Part shown: one piece after another, positions 21,285 through 30,935 of the stretch | Layout: the number at the start of each line of letters is the position of its first letter | Numbering within the stretch: the first letter of the stretch is position 1 | Position numbers and translations under genes: made by a program | The notes under the pieces: model-generated | Told to the model about the DNA's origin: nothing | What the model saw: only the letters and a program-made list of their open reading frames with translations | The model's database searches: none | Source of the DNA: Lewinella sp. JB7 | GTDB taxonomy: Bacteria; Bacteroidota; Bacteroidia; Chitinophagales; Saprospiraceae | DNA: 64,000 bases | Direction: 5' to 3' | Assembly (NCBI RefSeq): GCF_024297185.1 | Contig: NZ_JANCTD010000013.1 | Span: 1-64,000, forward strand

Positions 21285-21568
21285 AGGGGGAACCGGGTAC
21301 GGGTGAGGGATTGCCGACCGCTTAAGGGGGGGCGGGTACGCAGGTGCAAGGTAATGCAGGAGGCCAAGCAAACCTTCCCGCTGGGCCGGCCTCGGCGATG
21401 TGCGGCGGGTGATTTACATTCGCCGGGTCGTCGGACCGCAATGCCGTGTACCAACAAACTTCTCGGTAGTTGCGGTGTTTCCCTGACGAAAGAAACATAC
21501 CCACGATTCGTTGCGCCACGATCCGCGCACCGACCGCCCAAGGGGGGCGGTTGCAGTTTTTACTCTAC

Positions 21569-23812
21569 ATGCCTAAGAATATCACAAAGAGCGGAAAGCT
21601 CAAGGCCCGCGATTTGGAGCGCGCCATTTACCAGGAGTTTAAGGCTAATGCCCGCAAACAACTCAACCCCAAGCAACTACTACGAAAATTAAAGGTCAAG
21701 AACAGCAAGGACAGCGTTCAGGCCGCCCTCGATAAGCTGGTCGCCACCGGTAAGGTAAAGGTGAGCGATAACTACCGTTACCAACTCAACGGATCTTCCG
21801 CGCAGAAGCGTTCCAGCACGTTCGCCGAGGGGCGGGTAGACATGACCCGCAGCGGGGCCGCGTACATCATCATGGATGGAGAGGCCAGCGACATATTCGT
21901 ACCCCAGGGACGCCTCGGCAACGCCCAGGACGGCGACAAGGTCAGGGTGCGTTACTGGACGCCGGGTGGTCGCCGCAAGCCCGAAGGGGAAGTCAGCGAA
22001 GTACTCGAACGCAGCGTCACTCACTTCGTCGGGACCTTAAATATCCACGAGAAATACGCGGAAGTCGTCGTGGATGGACCCGGCGGCAAGATCCTGAGCG
22101 TGGCCGTGCATCGCGCGGAATTAATCGGCGGAAAAGACAAGGAAAAGGTAGTCGTCAAGATTCTCGACTGGGAAGAGAACCGCTACGGCCAGATCAGCGG
22201 CCAGATTACCGCCGTACTCGGCGAGCCGGGTTCGAGCGACATCGAGATGCAGGCAATCCTCATCAACAACGGCTTCCAGATCACTTTTCCGGATGAGGTG
22301 CTCGCCGAAAGCGAGGCGCTGCCCGGTGAGATCACTCCTCAGGAGATCAATATCCGCCGCGACATGCGGGAGGTCACGACCTTCACCATCGACCCCCTCA
22401 CCGCTAAGGATTTCGACGACGCCCTGTCCATTCAGCACCTGGAAAACGGTAAGATCGAAGTAGGCGTTCACATCGCCGACGTCAGTCACTACGTAAAGCC
22501 CGGCAGCGCCCTGGATCAGGAGGCCGCCGACCGCACCACGAGCGTATACCTCGTCGACCGGGTTTGCCCGATGCTCCCCGAGCGCATCAGTAACGAGTTG
22601 TGCTCCTTACGGCCGCACGAGGATAAGCTGACCTTCAGCGCCGTCTTCGAATTCGACCCCAAAAGCTTCAAGGTCACCGACCGTTGGTTCGGCCGCACGG
22701 TCATCCATTCCGACCGCCGCTTCACCTACGAAGAAGCCCAGGAGGTACTCGATACGGGAGAAGGCGACTTCGTTGATGAGCTCGACCTGCTCGACCGAAT
22801 TGCCGATAAGCTGCGCAAACGCCGCTTCAAGGAAGGGTCGATCGACTTCAATACCAATGAGGTGCGCTTTAAGCTCGACGACAACGGCAAACCCCTCTCC
22901 GTGTACATCAAAGATCGCATCGACACGAATATGCTGATCGAGGACTTTATGCTTCTGGCCAACCGGGAGGTGGCCGGTTTCATCAAAAAGAAGGAGGAGC
23001 GGCTCAAGCAAAACATCCCCTTTGTATACCGCGTCCACGACGAGCCCGATATGGATAAAGTAGCCGAACTCGCCAAATTCGCCGCGGCCCTCGGATACGA
23101 TATGGACCTCAGTTCCCCCAAGTCCGTTACCAAGAGCTACAATAAGCTGCTCGCGAAGGCCGACGAGGACCCCATGGTCAAAATGCTCTCCCCCATTGCC
23201 ATCCGTACCATGGCCAAGGCCGTCTACACGACCGAGAACATCGGTCACTACGGACTGGGCTTCGAGAATTACAGTCACTTCACCTCCCCCATCCGCCGCT
23301 ACGCCGACGTACTGGTCCACCGTCTGTTGGCCAAGAACCTCGAAAAGGGCAGCCTCTTCAAGGCCAACGCCGAGAAGCTCGAAGAACTCTGCAAACACAT
23401 CAGTAGTCAGGAGCGCAAAGCCGTTACCGCCGAACGCGAAAGCATCAAGTACAAGCAGACGGAATACATGCTCGACAACGTCGGCGAGGAGTTCGATGGC
23501 GTCATCAACGGACTGGCCGACTTCGGCGTATTCATCGAACTCGTGGAAAACTTCGTGGAGGGAATGATCCCCTACGATAAGATGGACGAAAACTACGACC
23601 TCAGCGCTGGCAAGCTTTTCATCACCGGCCGTAAATCGGGCAAAAAACTCAAAATGGGCGACCTCGTCCGGGTCAGGATCGAGGACGTTGACCTCGAGCG
23701 CCGCCGCATCGACATGTCGCTGGTGGAGGTACTGAAGGTGCACGGTGATCCGGAACGGAAGAAAGACGGGGGCGGACGGCGCAAGTCGCGTCGCCGTAAG
23801 GACAAGGAGTGA
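21569..23812 (+). CDS. rnr: ribonuclease R
   Basis: A 747-residue 3'-5' exoribonuclease of the RNB family that degrades structured RNA. The ATG at 21569 begins a Lys-rich N-terminal winged-helix region. Cold-shock-like domains occupy about 85-230. The RNB catalytic domain contains TIDPLTAKDFDDAL with the metal-binding aspartates. An S1 domain lies near 650-725, starting GEEFDGVINGLADFGVF. The tail is Lys/Arg-rich (RRKSRRRKDKE), as in E. coli RNase R. An upstream in-frame start at 21470 adds residues without family resemblance. Confidence 0.95.
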   Translation: MPKNITKSGKLKARDLERAIYQEFKANARKQLNPKQLLRKLKVKNSKDSVQAALDKLVATGKVKVSDNYRYQLNGSSAQKRSSTFAEGRVDMTRSGAAYIIMDGEASDIFVPQGRLGNAQDGDKVRVRYWTPGGRRKPEGEVSEVLERSVTHFVGTLNIHEKYAEVVVDGPGGKILSVAVHRAELIGGKDKEKVVVKILDWEENRYGQISGQITAVLGEPGSSDIEMQAILINNGFQITFPDEVLAESEALPGEITPQEINIRRDMREVTTFTIDPLTAKDFDDALSIQHLENGKIEVGVHIADVSHYVKPGSALDQEAADRTTSVYLVDRVCPMLPERISNELCSLRPHEDKLTFSAVFEFDPKSFKVTDRWFGRTVIHSDRRFTYEEAQEVLDTGEGDFVDELDLLDRIADKLRKRRFKEGSIDFNTNEVRFKLDDNGKPLSVYIKDRIDTNMLIEDFMLLANREVAGFIKKKEERLKQNIPFVYRVHDEPDMDKVAELAKFAAALGYDMDLSSPKSVTKSYNKLLAKADEDPMVKMLSPIAIRTMAKAVYTTENIGHYGLGFENYSHFTSPIRRYADVLVHRLLAKNLEKGSLFKANAEKLEELCKHISSQERKAVTAERESIKYKQTEYMLDNVGEEFDGVINGLADFGVFIELVENFVEGMIPYDKMDENYDLSAGKLFITGRKSGKKLKMGDLVRVRIEDVDLERRRIDMSLVEVLKVHGDPERKKDGGGRRKSRRRKDKE

Positions 23813-23995
23813 CCCCGCCGCCAGGGCTCCGTTAATTTTCCGTTAAAGCCCCGGGGCGTCCGGCTCGATTTTTGGTAGGTATTCAATTGATATACAGGCG
23901 TTTATGCGATAAGGCGAGAGGTTAAACCTTCCTTACTGGGGTAACTTAGAGTTTCCCCAAACGTCTATAGTACAGTCAAGTAGCCCGGCTGCTTG

Positions 23996-24003
23996 TACTT
24001 TTG
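23996..24003 (+). promoter_or_regulatory. candidate -7 element for the ompH gene
   Basis: TACTTTTG fits the Bacteroidota -7 consensus TAnnTTTG and lies 20 bp upstream of the ATG at 24023. A clear -33 TTG at the right spacing is not seen. Confidence 0.5.
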
Positions 24004-24022
24004 TGCACTAAAATTGAATCCT

Positions 24023-24541
24023 ATGCGCCTCCGCAATTTATTCCTGATCGCCGTACTGGCCTTCGCCGGCTTCGGTGCTTCCCTGTCCGCCCAGAAAATC
24101 GCCTCCGTGGATATGGAGAAGATCATGAGCAGCATCACGGAATATCAGGACGCCCAGGAACAACTCGATCAGCTGGCCGCCAAGTGGCAGCAGGAGATCA
24201 ACCAGGAATTCGATGCCATCAAGGGAATGTACAATAAGTACCAGGCCGAACAGGTGCTCATGAGCGACGATCAACGCAAGCAACAGGAGGAGGCCATCTA
24301 CGACCGGGAAACTCGCGTGCGTAACATGCAACGCGAGCGCTTCGGTCCCGAAGGATCCCTCTTTCAGCGCCGTCAGGAACTCGTGAAGCCCATCCAGGAC
24401 GCCATCTACGAGGCCATCGAAACCTACGCCAACCAGAATAACTACGACTTCATTTTCGACCGTGCCGGTGCCGCGGGAATCATCTTCGCCAGCGACCAGT
24501 ACGACAAGACGGATGCTATCCTCCGTGCCCTAAAGAACTAA
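24023..24541 (+). CDS. OmpH/Skp family periplasmic chaperone, copy 1
   Basis: A 172-residue protein. The signal peptide ends at SLSAQ, followed by KIASVDMEKIMSSITEY, the usual start of the Skp/OmpH domain. A long coiled-coil section with Gln-rich helices follows (residues ~45-130), and the C-terminal strand is NNYDFIFDRAG. Skp homologues bind unfolded outer-membrane proteins in the periplasm. A second, diverged copy follows 45 nt downstream. The ATG at 24023 was chosen because the 10 extra residues upstream are not signal-like. Confidence 0.9.
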   Translation: MRLRNLFLIAVLAFAGFGASLSAQKIASVDMEKIMSSITEYQDAQEQLDQLAAKWQQEINQEFDAIKGMYNKYQAEQVLMSDDQRKQQEEAIYDRETRVRNMQRERFGPEGSLFQRRQELVKPIQDAIYEAIETYANQNNYDFIFDRAGAAGIIFASDQYDKTDAILRALKN

Positions 24542-24586
24542 ATTTTCCCCACGTACAGGCGCAACAATTGCGCCGTAACCTTAACA

Positions 24587-25096
24587 ATGATGAAACGATT
24601 TATTCAACTCGCCTTTGTCGCGATTCTTTTCCTCGCCGCTACGGCAACCACCACCGCCCAAAAGTTCGGCTACGTGAACTCCGCGGAGATTCTCGCCGAA
24701 CTACCGGCCATGAAGGCGGCCGAATCGAACCTGGAAGGACTGCAGAAGCAGCTGCAGAAGAAAGGTCAGTCGATGGTACAAACTTTTCAGACCGACTATC
24801 AGGCGCTGCAGGCCCAGGCCCAGGAAGGCACCATGAGCCCCAAGCAGCAGCAGGAGGCCGCCGCAAAACTGCAGGCTCGCGAAGAAGAAATCGGTAAGTT
24901 CGAACAGAGCATGATGGCCGATCTGCAGAAGAAGCGGGCCGAGCTGCTGGAACCCATCTACGACTCCATCAACAAAGCGATCGAGGAAGTAGCTAAGGAG
25001 AACGGCTTCCAGTTCATCTTCGACCAGCAGGTACTTCTCTACGGAGAGGAAAGCCAGGACGTCAGCGGGATGGTTAAGGCTAAACTCGGCCTGTAG
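24587..25096 (+). CDS. OmpH/Skp family periplasmic chaperone, copy 2
   Basis: A 169-residue paralogue of the preceding gene with a signal peptide ending TTTAQ, a KFGYVNSAEILAELP start, a Gln/Lys-rich coiled coil and the C-terminal NGFQFIFDQQ strand. Two adjacent Skp-like genes are common in Bacteroidota. ATG codons at 24587 and 24590 are both possible. The glutamate racemase gene follows 18 nt downstream. Confidence 0.9.
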   Translation: MMKRFIQLAFVAILFLAATATTTAQKFGYVNSAEILAELPAMKAAESNLEGLQKQLQKKGQSMVQTFQTDYQALQAQAQEGTMSPKQQQEAAAKLQAREEEIGKFEQSMMADLQKKRAELLEPIYDSINKAIEEVAKENGFQFIFDQQVLLYGEESQDVSGMVKAKLGL

Positions 25097-25114
25097 ACTT
25101 ACCTTGCGGCAACC

Positions 25115-25933
25115 ATGTCGCAGCACATTTACCTGCCCGATCACACGGGCTCCATTGGAGTGTTTGACTCCGGCATTGGCGGCCTCTCGGTCGCCAATGC
25201 TGTTTCCGGACTACTGCCGGCGGAAAGTTTGCTCTACGTATCCGATAACGCCCACGCGCCCTATGGGGCACGCACGGACGACGAGGTTCGCGCCTACAGT
25301 CGCCGGCTTACGGAATTCCTCCTCCGGGCCGGGGCCAAACTGATCGTCGTCGCCTGCAATACCGCCACCAGCGTTGCCATTGACGATTTGCGGGAGACCT
25401 TTCCGGCCGTTCCCTTCGTAGGACTGGAACCCGCCGTAAAACCCGCCGCCCGGAGCCGGTCGGTAGCCGTGCTGGCCACCGCCGTTACGCTGCGCAGTAC
25501 CCGCTACCGCACGCTGCGGGAAACTTACTTAGCTGATCGGCCGGTGTGGGAAAGCGCCTGTCCCGGATTAGTCGACCTCATCGAAACCCACCCCAGCGGC
25601 TCCCCGGTGATTCGCGAATACTTGACGGAGCTTTTCGCGACCACCGATCAGCCCGACGCGGTAGTGCTGGGCTGCACCCATTACCCGCTCATCGCCTCCG
25701 ACATCACGGCCGTACTGGGGCCCGATGTGCGGGTGATCGATCCATCAGGGGCGGCGGCGCGGCAGGTCCAACGTCTACTGGAGGAGCGGGGCCTCACCGA
25801 AAATCGGGATGTGCGAACGATCTACGACTTCTACTGTACCGGAGGAAGTGCCCCGCTCCAGCGGACGCTTTTGGCACTCACCGCACTGAACAGCCACCGA
25901 CGTTGGGTGGTACCGTACCTTCCCCTAAATTAA
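25115..25933 (+). CDS. murI: glutamate racemase
   Basis: A 272-residue cytosolic enzyme interconverting L- and D-glutamate for peptidoglycan synthesis. The catalytic cysteines are Cys81 (VVACNTAT) and Cys187 (GCTHYP), with the FDSGIGG motif at 17-23 and SDNAHAPYG near 43-51. The length is normal. Its position after two envelope chaperones supports an envelope-biogenesis operon, and the DinB-family gene follows 5 nt later. Confidence 0.96.
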   Translation: MSQHIYLPDHTGSIGVFDSGIGGLSVANAVSGLLPAESLLYVSDNAHAPYGARTDDEVRAYSRRLTEFLLRAGAKLIVVACNTATSVAIDDLRETFPAVPFVGLEPAVKPAARSRSVAVLATAVTLRSTRYRTLRETYLADRPVWESACPGLVDLIETHPSGSPVIREYLTELFATTDQPDAVVLGCTHYPLIASDITAVLGPDVRVIDPSGAAARQVQRLLEERGLTENRDVRTIYDFYCTGGSAPLQRTLLALTALNSHRRWVVPYLPLN

Positions 25934-25938
25934 GCTCG

Positions 25939-26406
25939 ATGCCTTCCGTTTCCGAAAATACCTTCGTCCTCCACCAGCAGACCCGGCAAAATATTCTTGC
26001 GCTGCTGGATGCCCACACCACCGAGCAGCTCAACCGCATTCCCGAGGGCTTCAACAACAACCTGGTGTGGAATGCCGGCCACGTGATCGCTACCCAGGAG
26101 TTGCTGGTCTTTGCCCTGGGCGGGCACCGGACGCCGAGCGGGAGGGATTTCATTGACCGCTACCGTAAGGGCAGCCGCCCGGAAGGGCCCGCGGATACCG
26201 AGGAACTTGCCTACATCCGCGCCGAACTGCTCGAGGGTAATCGTCGACTTAAGGAGGCGGTTGGAGATCTGGACTGGTCGGAGTACCAGGCGTATCCCAC
26301 CAGCTACGGCGTAACGCTGTCTACGGTTGCCGAAGCCATTGAGTTCAACAATATGCACGAGGCTATGCACCTGGGTACGATGCTGGCCCTGCGAAAGGTA
26401 CTGTAG
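25939..26406 (+). CDS. DinB-family protein
   Basis: A 155-residue four-helix-bundle protein of the DinB/YfiT type. The usual three metal-binding histidines are present: His48 (NAGHVI), His140 and His144 (HEAMHLG). Family members include thiol-dependent S-transferases and many with no known activity. The ATG at 25939 was chosen because the frame upstream runs through murI. It is probably co-transcribed with murI. Confidence 0.88.
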   Translation: MPSVSENTFVLHQQTRQNILALLDAHTTEQLNRIPEGFNNNLVWNAGHVIATQELLVFALGGHRTPSGRDFIDRYRKGSRPEGPADTEELAYIRAELLEGNRRLKEAVGDLDWSEYQAYPTSYGVTLSTVAEAIEFNNMHEAMHLGTMLALRKVL

Positions 26407-26408
26407 CG

Positions 26409-26825
26409 CTACCGGGGGGCGGCGAAGTAGCGATCTAGCAGGGAGTTGATTTTTTCCTTGGTCAGGGGCTTGGACTCGTGCGCATCGATGGTGGTGTACT
26501 CGCGGGCACGGGCGTAGTCCAGGTCGCCGACGGAACTGGTGAGCATGACGACCATGACCGCCGCCCGGCATTCTTCCGGGACGTGGTAATAAGCATCCAG
26601 GAATTCCCAACCGTCCATGACCGGCATATTGATGTCGAGAAACAGGAGGTCGGGACAGGGGTAGCGGCCTTCCGCCCCCGGCGTCGTGAGGTAGTCAAGC
26701 CCTTCCTTACCATTCTTACGGACCACGACCTCACCGGCTACGCCCATTTTGTCCAGGCGGCGGCAGTGGATAAAGTTATCCGCATCCGAATCATCGATCA
26801 GGAGTATGCTCCCCAGTTTGCTCAT
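26409..26825 (-). CDS. single-domain response regulator
   Basis: A 138-residue stand-alone receiver domain. The phosphoacceptor is Asp64 in FLDINMPVMDG, with the acidic pair DDSD at 11-14 and the conserved Lys119 in ESKPLT. No output domain is present, as in Rcp1-type regulators that act by protein contact. It starts inside the 3' end of the histidine kinase gene (35-nt overlap), so the two are coupled. Confidence 0.92.
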   Translation of the reverse strand: MSKLGSILLIDDSDADNFIHCRRLDKMGVAGEVVVRKNGKEGLDYLTTPGAEGRYPCPDLLFLDINMPVMDGWEFLDAYYHVPEECRAAVMVVMLTSSVGDLDYARAREYTTIDAHESKPLTKEKINSLLDRYFAAPR

Positions 26826-28227
26826 TATCTATAGTCCGCGGAATGGTGATCGTGAAAATACTACCCTGATTCGGCTTGCTTTTCACTTTGATGGTACCCC
26901 GGTGCAATTGTACTATTTTTTGACAAAAGGCCAGGCCAATGCCCTGCCCTTCGTGGGTATCCTTGCTATTAAGACGCGTAAAGAGCTCAAATATTTTGGT
27001 CTGGTCGCAGGCGGACATTCCGATTCCGTGGTCTTCCACGGTAATCCGGCACTGATCACCCAGTATTGTTGCTTCCACCCGAATCCGGGGCGGCTCGCCG
27101 GGTTTATGAAATTTGAGCGCATTAGCGATGAGATTCTGAAACAGCTGTCCCAACGCTACCGGGTACCCTTCGATGACGGGGAGCGGTCCGTTGGTCAGCT
27201 GAGCCTCCGATTCCTGAATGCGTAGGGACAGGTTTTCCCGGACTTCGCTGAGCACTTTATCCAGATCCACGCGGGTAGCCTGCTCGGAGCGTCCGACGCG
27301 ACTGTACTGTAGCAGACTGTCGATGAGCCCGCTCATGCGATTCGTAGCCCGGGAGATGAAGGAAAGGTGGGTCATACCTTCTTCGTCTAGTTGGTGGGCG
27401 TGGTCCTCCTGGATGACCTCCACGAAATTGGCCACCGTGCGCAGCGGCTCACGCAGGTCGTGGGAGGCTATATAGGCGAATTGATCGAGTTCCCGGTTCT
27501 TTGTGCTCAACGCGTGATTAGCGGAACTGAGCCGTCGGTTGGCTTCCCGGGTCTCGTCGTGGGATTCCGTGATCTCCGCGAATAGCGGCTGCACCTGCGC
27601 GTAAATGTAGTAGAAAACGAAGGCCAGACCGGCAACCCCGATGAGCCGGAGGACGGTGGTCACGTTACTAAGCCGGCGCAGCTGATCCTGCCGCTTGGCG
27701 ACGTCGCTGATCTCCGTCTGCCGCAGCAAAACGATCTTACTACGAATTTCCTCCATCAACTCCCGCCCCCAACGGCTGCGCATGATGCGATCCACGGCGA
27801 CCGAATCACCGGTGGCACGCAGATTGATGGACCGGGAGAGCTCCTTAAAGCGATGTCGCGTCAGTTCCCTTACCCGCTCTACCCGCGACTGCTGTACGGG
27901 GTCCGCGAGGACCTCCATCCCAATGCGGGCTAGTACCGAACCGATCGTATCCCGGGCATAGGTGTACGACTGCAAATCCGTGGAATCGCGGGTGAGCAGA
28001 AAACCCCGCTGTCCGATCTCGGCATCCTGCAGGGTCGCCAACAACTGACCCAGGTCACGCTCGAGCCGTACGGCGTTATCCAGTTTTTTACGAACGTCGA
28101 TGGCCGCCAGCTCCGTCACGACGGAGGCGAGAACGACGAGGGTGAGCAGACTGAGACCGGCGAACAACACGCGGAATAGTCGGTAGCTCTTTTGTCGGGG
28201 AGCGGATTGAGTTGGTGCGGGTTTCAA
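26791..28227 (-). CDS. sensor histidine kinase with CHASE3-like sensor
   Basis: A membrane kinase of about 478 residues. The first helix (FRVLFAGLSLLTLVVLASVV) is followed by a ~170-residue helical periplasmic domain with the CHASE3-type stretch LQDAEIGQRGFLLT, then a second helix, a coiled linker and HisKA (phosphoacceptor His in ASHDLREPL). The HATPase domain has the N box (NLIANALKF), DHGIGM and GQGIGLAF. No ATG exists before residue ~90. The TTG at 28227 is the most plausible start; the open frame reaches another TTG at 28350, inside the pnp promoter region. It overlaps its cognate receiver. Confidence 0.88.
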   Translation of the reverse strand: MKPAPTQSAPRQKSYRLFRVLFAGLSLLTLVVLASVVTELAAIDVRKKLDNAVRLERDLGQLLATLQDAEIGQRGFLLTRDSTDLQSYTYARDTIGSVLARIGMEVLADPVQQSRVERVRELTRHRFKELSRSINLRATGDSVAVDRIMRSRWGRELMEEIRSKIVLLRQTEISDVAKRQDQLRRLSNVTTVLRLIGVAGLAFVFYYIYAQVQPLFAEITESHDETREANRRLSSANHALSTKNRELDQFAYIASHDLREPLRTVANFVEVIQEDHAHQLDEEGMTHLSFISRATNRMSGLIDSLLQYSRVGRSEQATRVDLDKVLSEVRENLSLRIQESEAQLTNGPLPVIEGYPVALGQLFQNLIANALKFHKPGEPPRIRVEATILGDQCRITVEDHGIGMSACDQTKIFELFTRLNSKDTHEGQGIGLAFCQKIVQLHRGTIKVKSKPNQGSIFTITIPRTIDNEQTGEHTPDR

Positions 28228-28331
28228 GAAAGGTGGCTGGCTAACGGGGGTAAAAGTAAGGAATGTAAGTAAGCTACGGTCGCCGGCGGCCCGGCAGATT
28301 GGCCGGAGCGACGATGCCGCGAAAACTTGTG

Positions 28332-28339
28332 TATATTTG
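28332..28339 (+). promoter_or_regulatory. candidate -7 element upstream of pnp
   Basis: TATATTTG matches TAnnTTTG. It would leave a leader of about 240 nt before the pnp ATG at 28583. A leader of that length is plausible for PNPase, which is autoregulated through its leader in other bacteria. No clear -33 TTG lies at the usual spacing. Confidence 0.45.
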
Positions 28340-28582
28340 CCGCGATACAAAATAACCTAAGATCATGGCCGCAAACGCGCGGCGTCCGTCGGTCACCAGC
28401 GACCCCCGGCGGGATTAAGAGACATGATCGGCTGTACCGGTCGATCACGGCAGTTTACCGTTTCCTCTTTGGACCCGCGGACCCGCCCTCCCTTCCCCTT
28501 TTTGCGGATGTTTTGTGTCCTGGCTGCTTCCCCCGAAGCAGCGCAGCGAAACACGTATTATCATTTAAAAGTCCAATCAATA

Positions 28583-30865
28583 ATGGGTAATAAGACCCCA
28601 ATGTCGGTGAACTTCGCCCTGCCCAGCGGGCGCGAAATCACCATCGAGACCGGCAAGCTGGCCACTCAGGCCGACGGCTCGGTCGTCGTGAAGTGTGGCA
28701 ATACCATGCTTTTCTGTTCCGTAGTCTCCAGCACCAGCGTACGCGAAGGCCAGAGTTTCTTCCCCCTCAGCGTCGATTACCAGGAGAAGTTCGCCGCCGC
28801 CGGTCGTATCCCCGGTAACTTCTTCCGCCGCGAGACCCGCCTCAACGACTACGAGGTCCTCATCAGCCGCATCGTCGATCGTGCCATCCGTCCGCTCTTT
28901 CCCAAGGGGTACATGTTCGACACTCAGGTGATCATCAACCTGATCAGCCTCGACCCCGAAGTGATGCCCGATGCCCTCGCCGGCCTCGCCGCCTCGGCCG
29001 CCCTCATGGTGTCCGACATTCCCTTTGCCGGTCCCATCTCCGAGTGCCGGGTCGCCCGTATTGACGGGGAGTACGTCATCAACCCTGACCGCAGTGCCCT
29101 CGCCGACGCCGACCTCGACCTGATCGTGGCCGCCGACGCCGACAACATCATGATGGTCGAGGGAGAAGGCAAGGAAGTGGACGAAAAGTCCATCCTCGGA
29201 GCCCTCAAGGCCGGACACGAAGCCATCAAGGTGATGTGCAAGGCCCAACTCGAACTCCGCGAAATGGTCGGCGATAAGGCCAAGACCCGCGAAGTGGAGA
29301 TCGTCGAGCAGGACGAGGAAATCCTCAGCTACGTCGAAAGCAAAGTAAAGGAAGGCATCACCAAAGTAGCCCGCGGCGCCCTCAACAAGCAACAGCGCAA
29401 GGAAGCCTTCAGCCAGGTCAAGGCCGACTTCAAGGAAGCCGTCCTGGCCGAGAAAGGCGAGGAATGGCAGACCGAAAACAAGGAGCAGCTCAGCAGCGCC
29501 TACGACAAGGTGCAGAAGAAGACCATCCGCAACCTCATGCTCAACGACAAGGTCCGCCTCGACGGGCGCGCTTTCGACGAAGTGCGTCCCATCTGGACGG
29601 AGGTAGACTACCTGCCCAGCGCCCACGGATCGGCCATCTTCAACCGGGGTGAGACCCAGGCCCTGACCAGTCTGACCCTCGGTACCAAGACGGACCAGCA
29701 GATGATCGACGTGGCCCACGAAAACAGCTACGCCAACTTCATCCTGCACTACAACTTCCCGGCCTTCTCGGTAGGGGAGACCAAGCCGATGCGCGGCCCC
29801 GGCCGTCGTGAAGTAGGCCACGCCAACCTGGCCGCCCGCTCGATCCGCCAGGTACTGCCCGAGGAGATGACCCACACCATCCGCATCGTATCGGACATTC
29901 TGGAATCGAACGGCTCCAGCTCGATGGCTACCGTCTGTGCCGGTTCGCTGGCCCTGATGGACGGCGGCGTACAGATCACCCGCCCCGTAGCCGGTATCGC
30001 CATGGGTATGGTAGCGGAAGGCGGCAAGATCGCCATCCTGTCCGACATCCTCGGTGACGAGGATGCCCTCGGAGATATGGACTTCAAGCTCACCGGTACG
30101 GATAAGGGCATCACCGCCTGCCAGATGGACATCAAGATCGACGGACTGCCGTACGAGCAACTCGAACAGGCCCTGGAACAGGCCCGCGTAGGCCGTTTGC
30201 ACATCCTCGGCGAGATGAACAAGACGCTCAGTGCCCCCCGCGAGGATCTCAAGCCCCACGCCCCCCGCATCGTCAAGCTCATCATCGAGAAGAGCTTCAT
30301 CGGCGCGGTCATCGGACCCGGCGGTAAGATCATTCAGGAACTGCAGGAACTTACCGGTACGAACATCAACATTGATGAGATCGACGGCAAGGGACACGTC
30401 TCCATCGCCAGTAACGACAAGGCGGCCATCGACGATGCCGTGGCCCGGATCAAAAAGATCACCTTTACCCCCGAAGTGGGTGGCGTGTATGAAGGTACCG
30501 TCAAGACCATCATGCCCTACGGCGTGTTCGTCGGCTTCGAGGGTGGCCGCGACGGTCTCCTGCACGTAAGCGAGATGAGCCACAGCCGCATCGAGAGCGT
30601 CGAGGACGAGTTCGAGGAGGGCGATACGGTGAAGTTCAAGATCGTCGACGTCGACGAGCGCACCGGAAAACTGCGCCTGAGCCGCAAGGCCATCATGCCC
30701 CGCGCCGACGGCACCATCCCCACGGATGAGGAGCTGGAGGAGGAGCGTAAGGCCGGTAAGTCACGCGACCGCGGCGAGCGCCGGGGCGGTGGCCGTGACC
30801 GCGGTGAGCGCCGCGGAGGTGGACGCGACCGGGGTAGCCGTCGTGACCGCAACGACCGCGACTAG
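28583..30865 (+). CDS. pnp: polyribonucleotide nucleotidyltransferase (PNPase)
   Basis: A 760-residue phosphorolytic 3'-5' exoribonuclease. Two RNase PH domains (about 5-220 and 315-545) carry FFRRETRLNDYE and the second-core GRREVGHANLA and SDILESNGSSSMA. A KH domain follows (IGPGGKIIQELQ), then an S1 domain (GTVKTIMPYGVFVGFEGG). The last ~45 residues form an Arg/Gly/Asp repeat tail (DRGERRGGGR repeated). The ATG at 28583 was chosen because the long upstream extension of the frame has no family resemblance. A terminator follows at 30896. Confidence 0.96.
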   Translation: MGNKTPMSVNFALPSGREITIETGKLATQADGSVVVKCGNTMLFCSVVSSTSVREGQSFFPLSVDYQEKFAAAGRIPGNFFRRETRLNDYEVLISRIVDRAIRPLFPKGYMFDTQVIINLISLDPEVMPDALAGLAASAALMVSDIPFAGPISECRVARIDGEYVINPDRSALADADLDLIVAADADNIMMVEGEGKEVDEKSILGALKAGHEAIKVMCKAQLELREMVGDKAKTREVEIVEQDEEILSYVESKVKEGITKVARGALNKQQRKEAFSQVKADFKEAVLAEKGEEWQTENKEQLSSAYDKVQKKTIRNLMLNDKVRLDGRAFDEVRPIWTEVDYLPSAHGSAIFNRGETQALTSLTLGTKTDQQMIDVAHENSYANFILHYNFPAFSVGETKPMRGPGRREVGHANLAARSIRQVLPEEMTHTIRIVSDILESNGSSSMATVCAGSLALMDGGVQITRPVAGIAMGMVAEGGKIAILSDILGDEDALGDMDFKLTGTDKGITACQMDIKIDGLPYEQLEQALEQARVGRLHILGEMNKTLSAPREDLKPHAPRIVKLIIEKSFIGAVIGPGGKIIQELQELTGTNINIDEIDGKGHVSIASNDKAAIDDAVARIKKITFTPEVGGVYEGTVKTIMPYGVFVGFEGGRDGLLHVSEMSHSRIESVEDEFEEGDTVKFKIVDVDERTGKLRLSRKAIMPRADGTIPTDEELEEERKAGKSRDRGERRGGGRDRGERRGGGRDRGSRRDRNDRD

Positions 30866-30895
30866 TCAAGTCAAACGCACAAGCGCGAAACACGA

Positions 30896-30929
30896 AGCGC
30901 CCGGTAGCTATGCTGCCGGGCGCTTTTTT
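30896..30929 (+). terminator. rho-independent terminator after pnp
   Basis: Arms 30896-30908 and 30912-30924 pair over 13 bp with a single T-G wobble around a TAT loop, followed by T6. It separates pnp from the convergent sulfatase gene. Confidence 0.9.
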
Positions 30930-30935
30930 CGTGGA

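Noticed and set aside
28577-30583. Long minus-strand open frame antisense to pnp
   Set aside because: PNPase is certain on the other strand; the antisense frame is rich in Gly, Val, Asp and His as expected for a shadow of a GC-rich gene.
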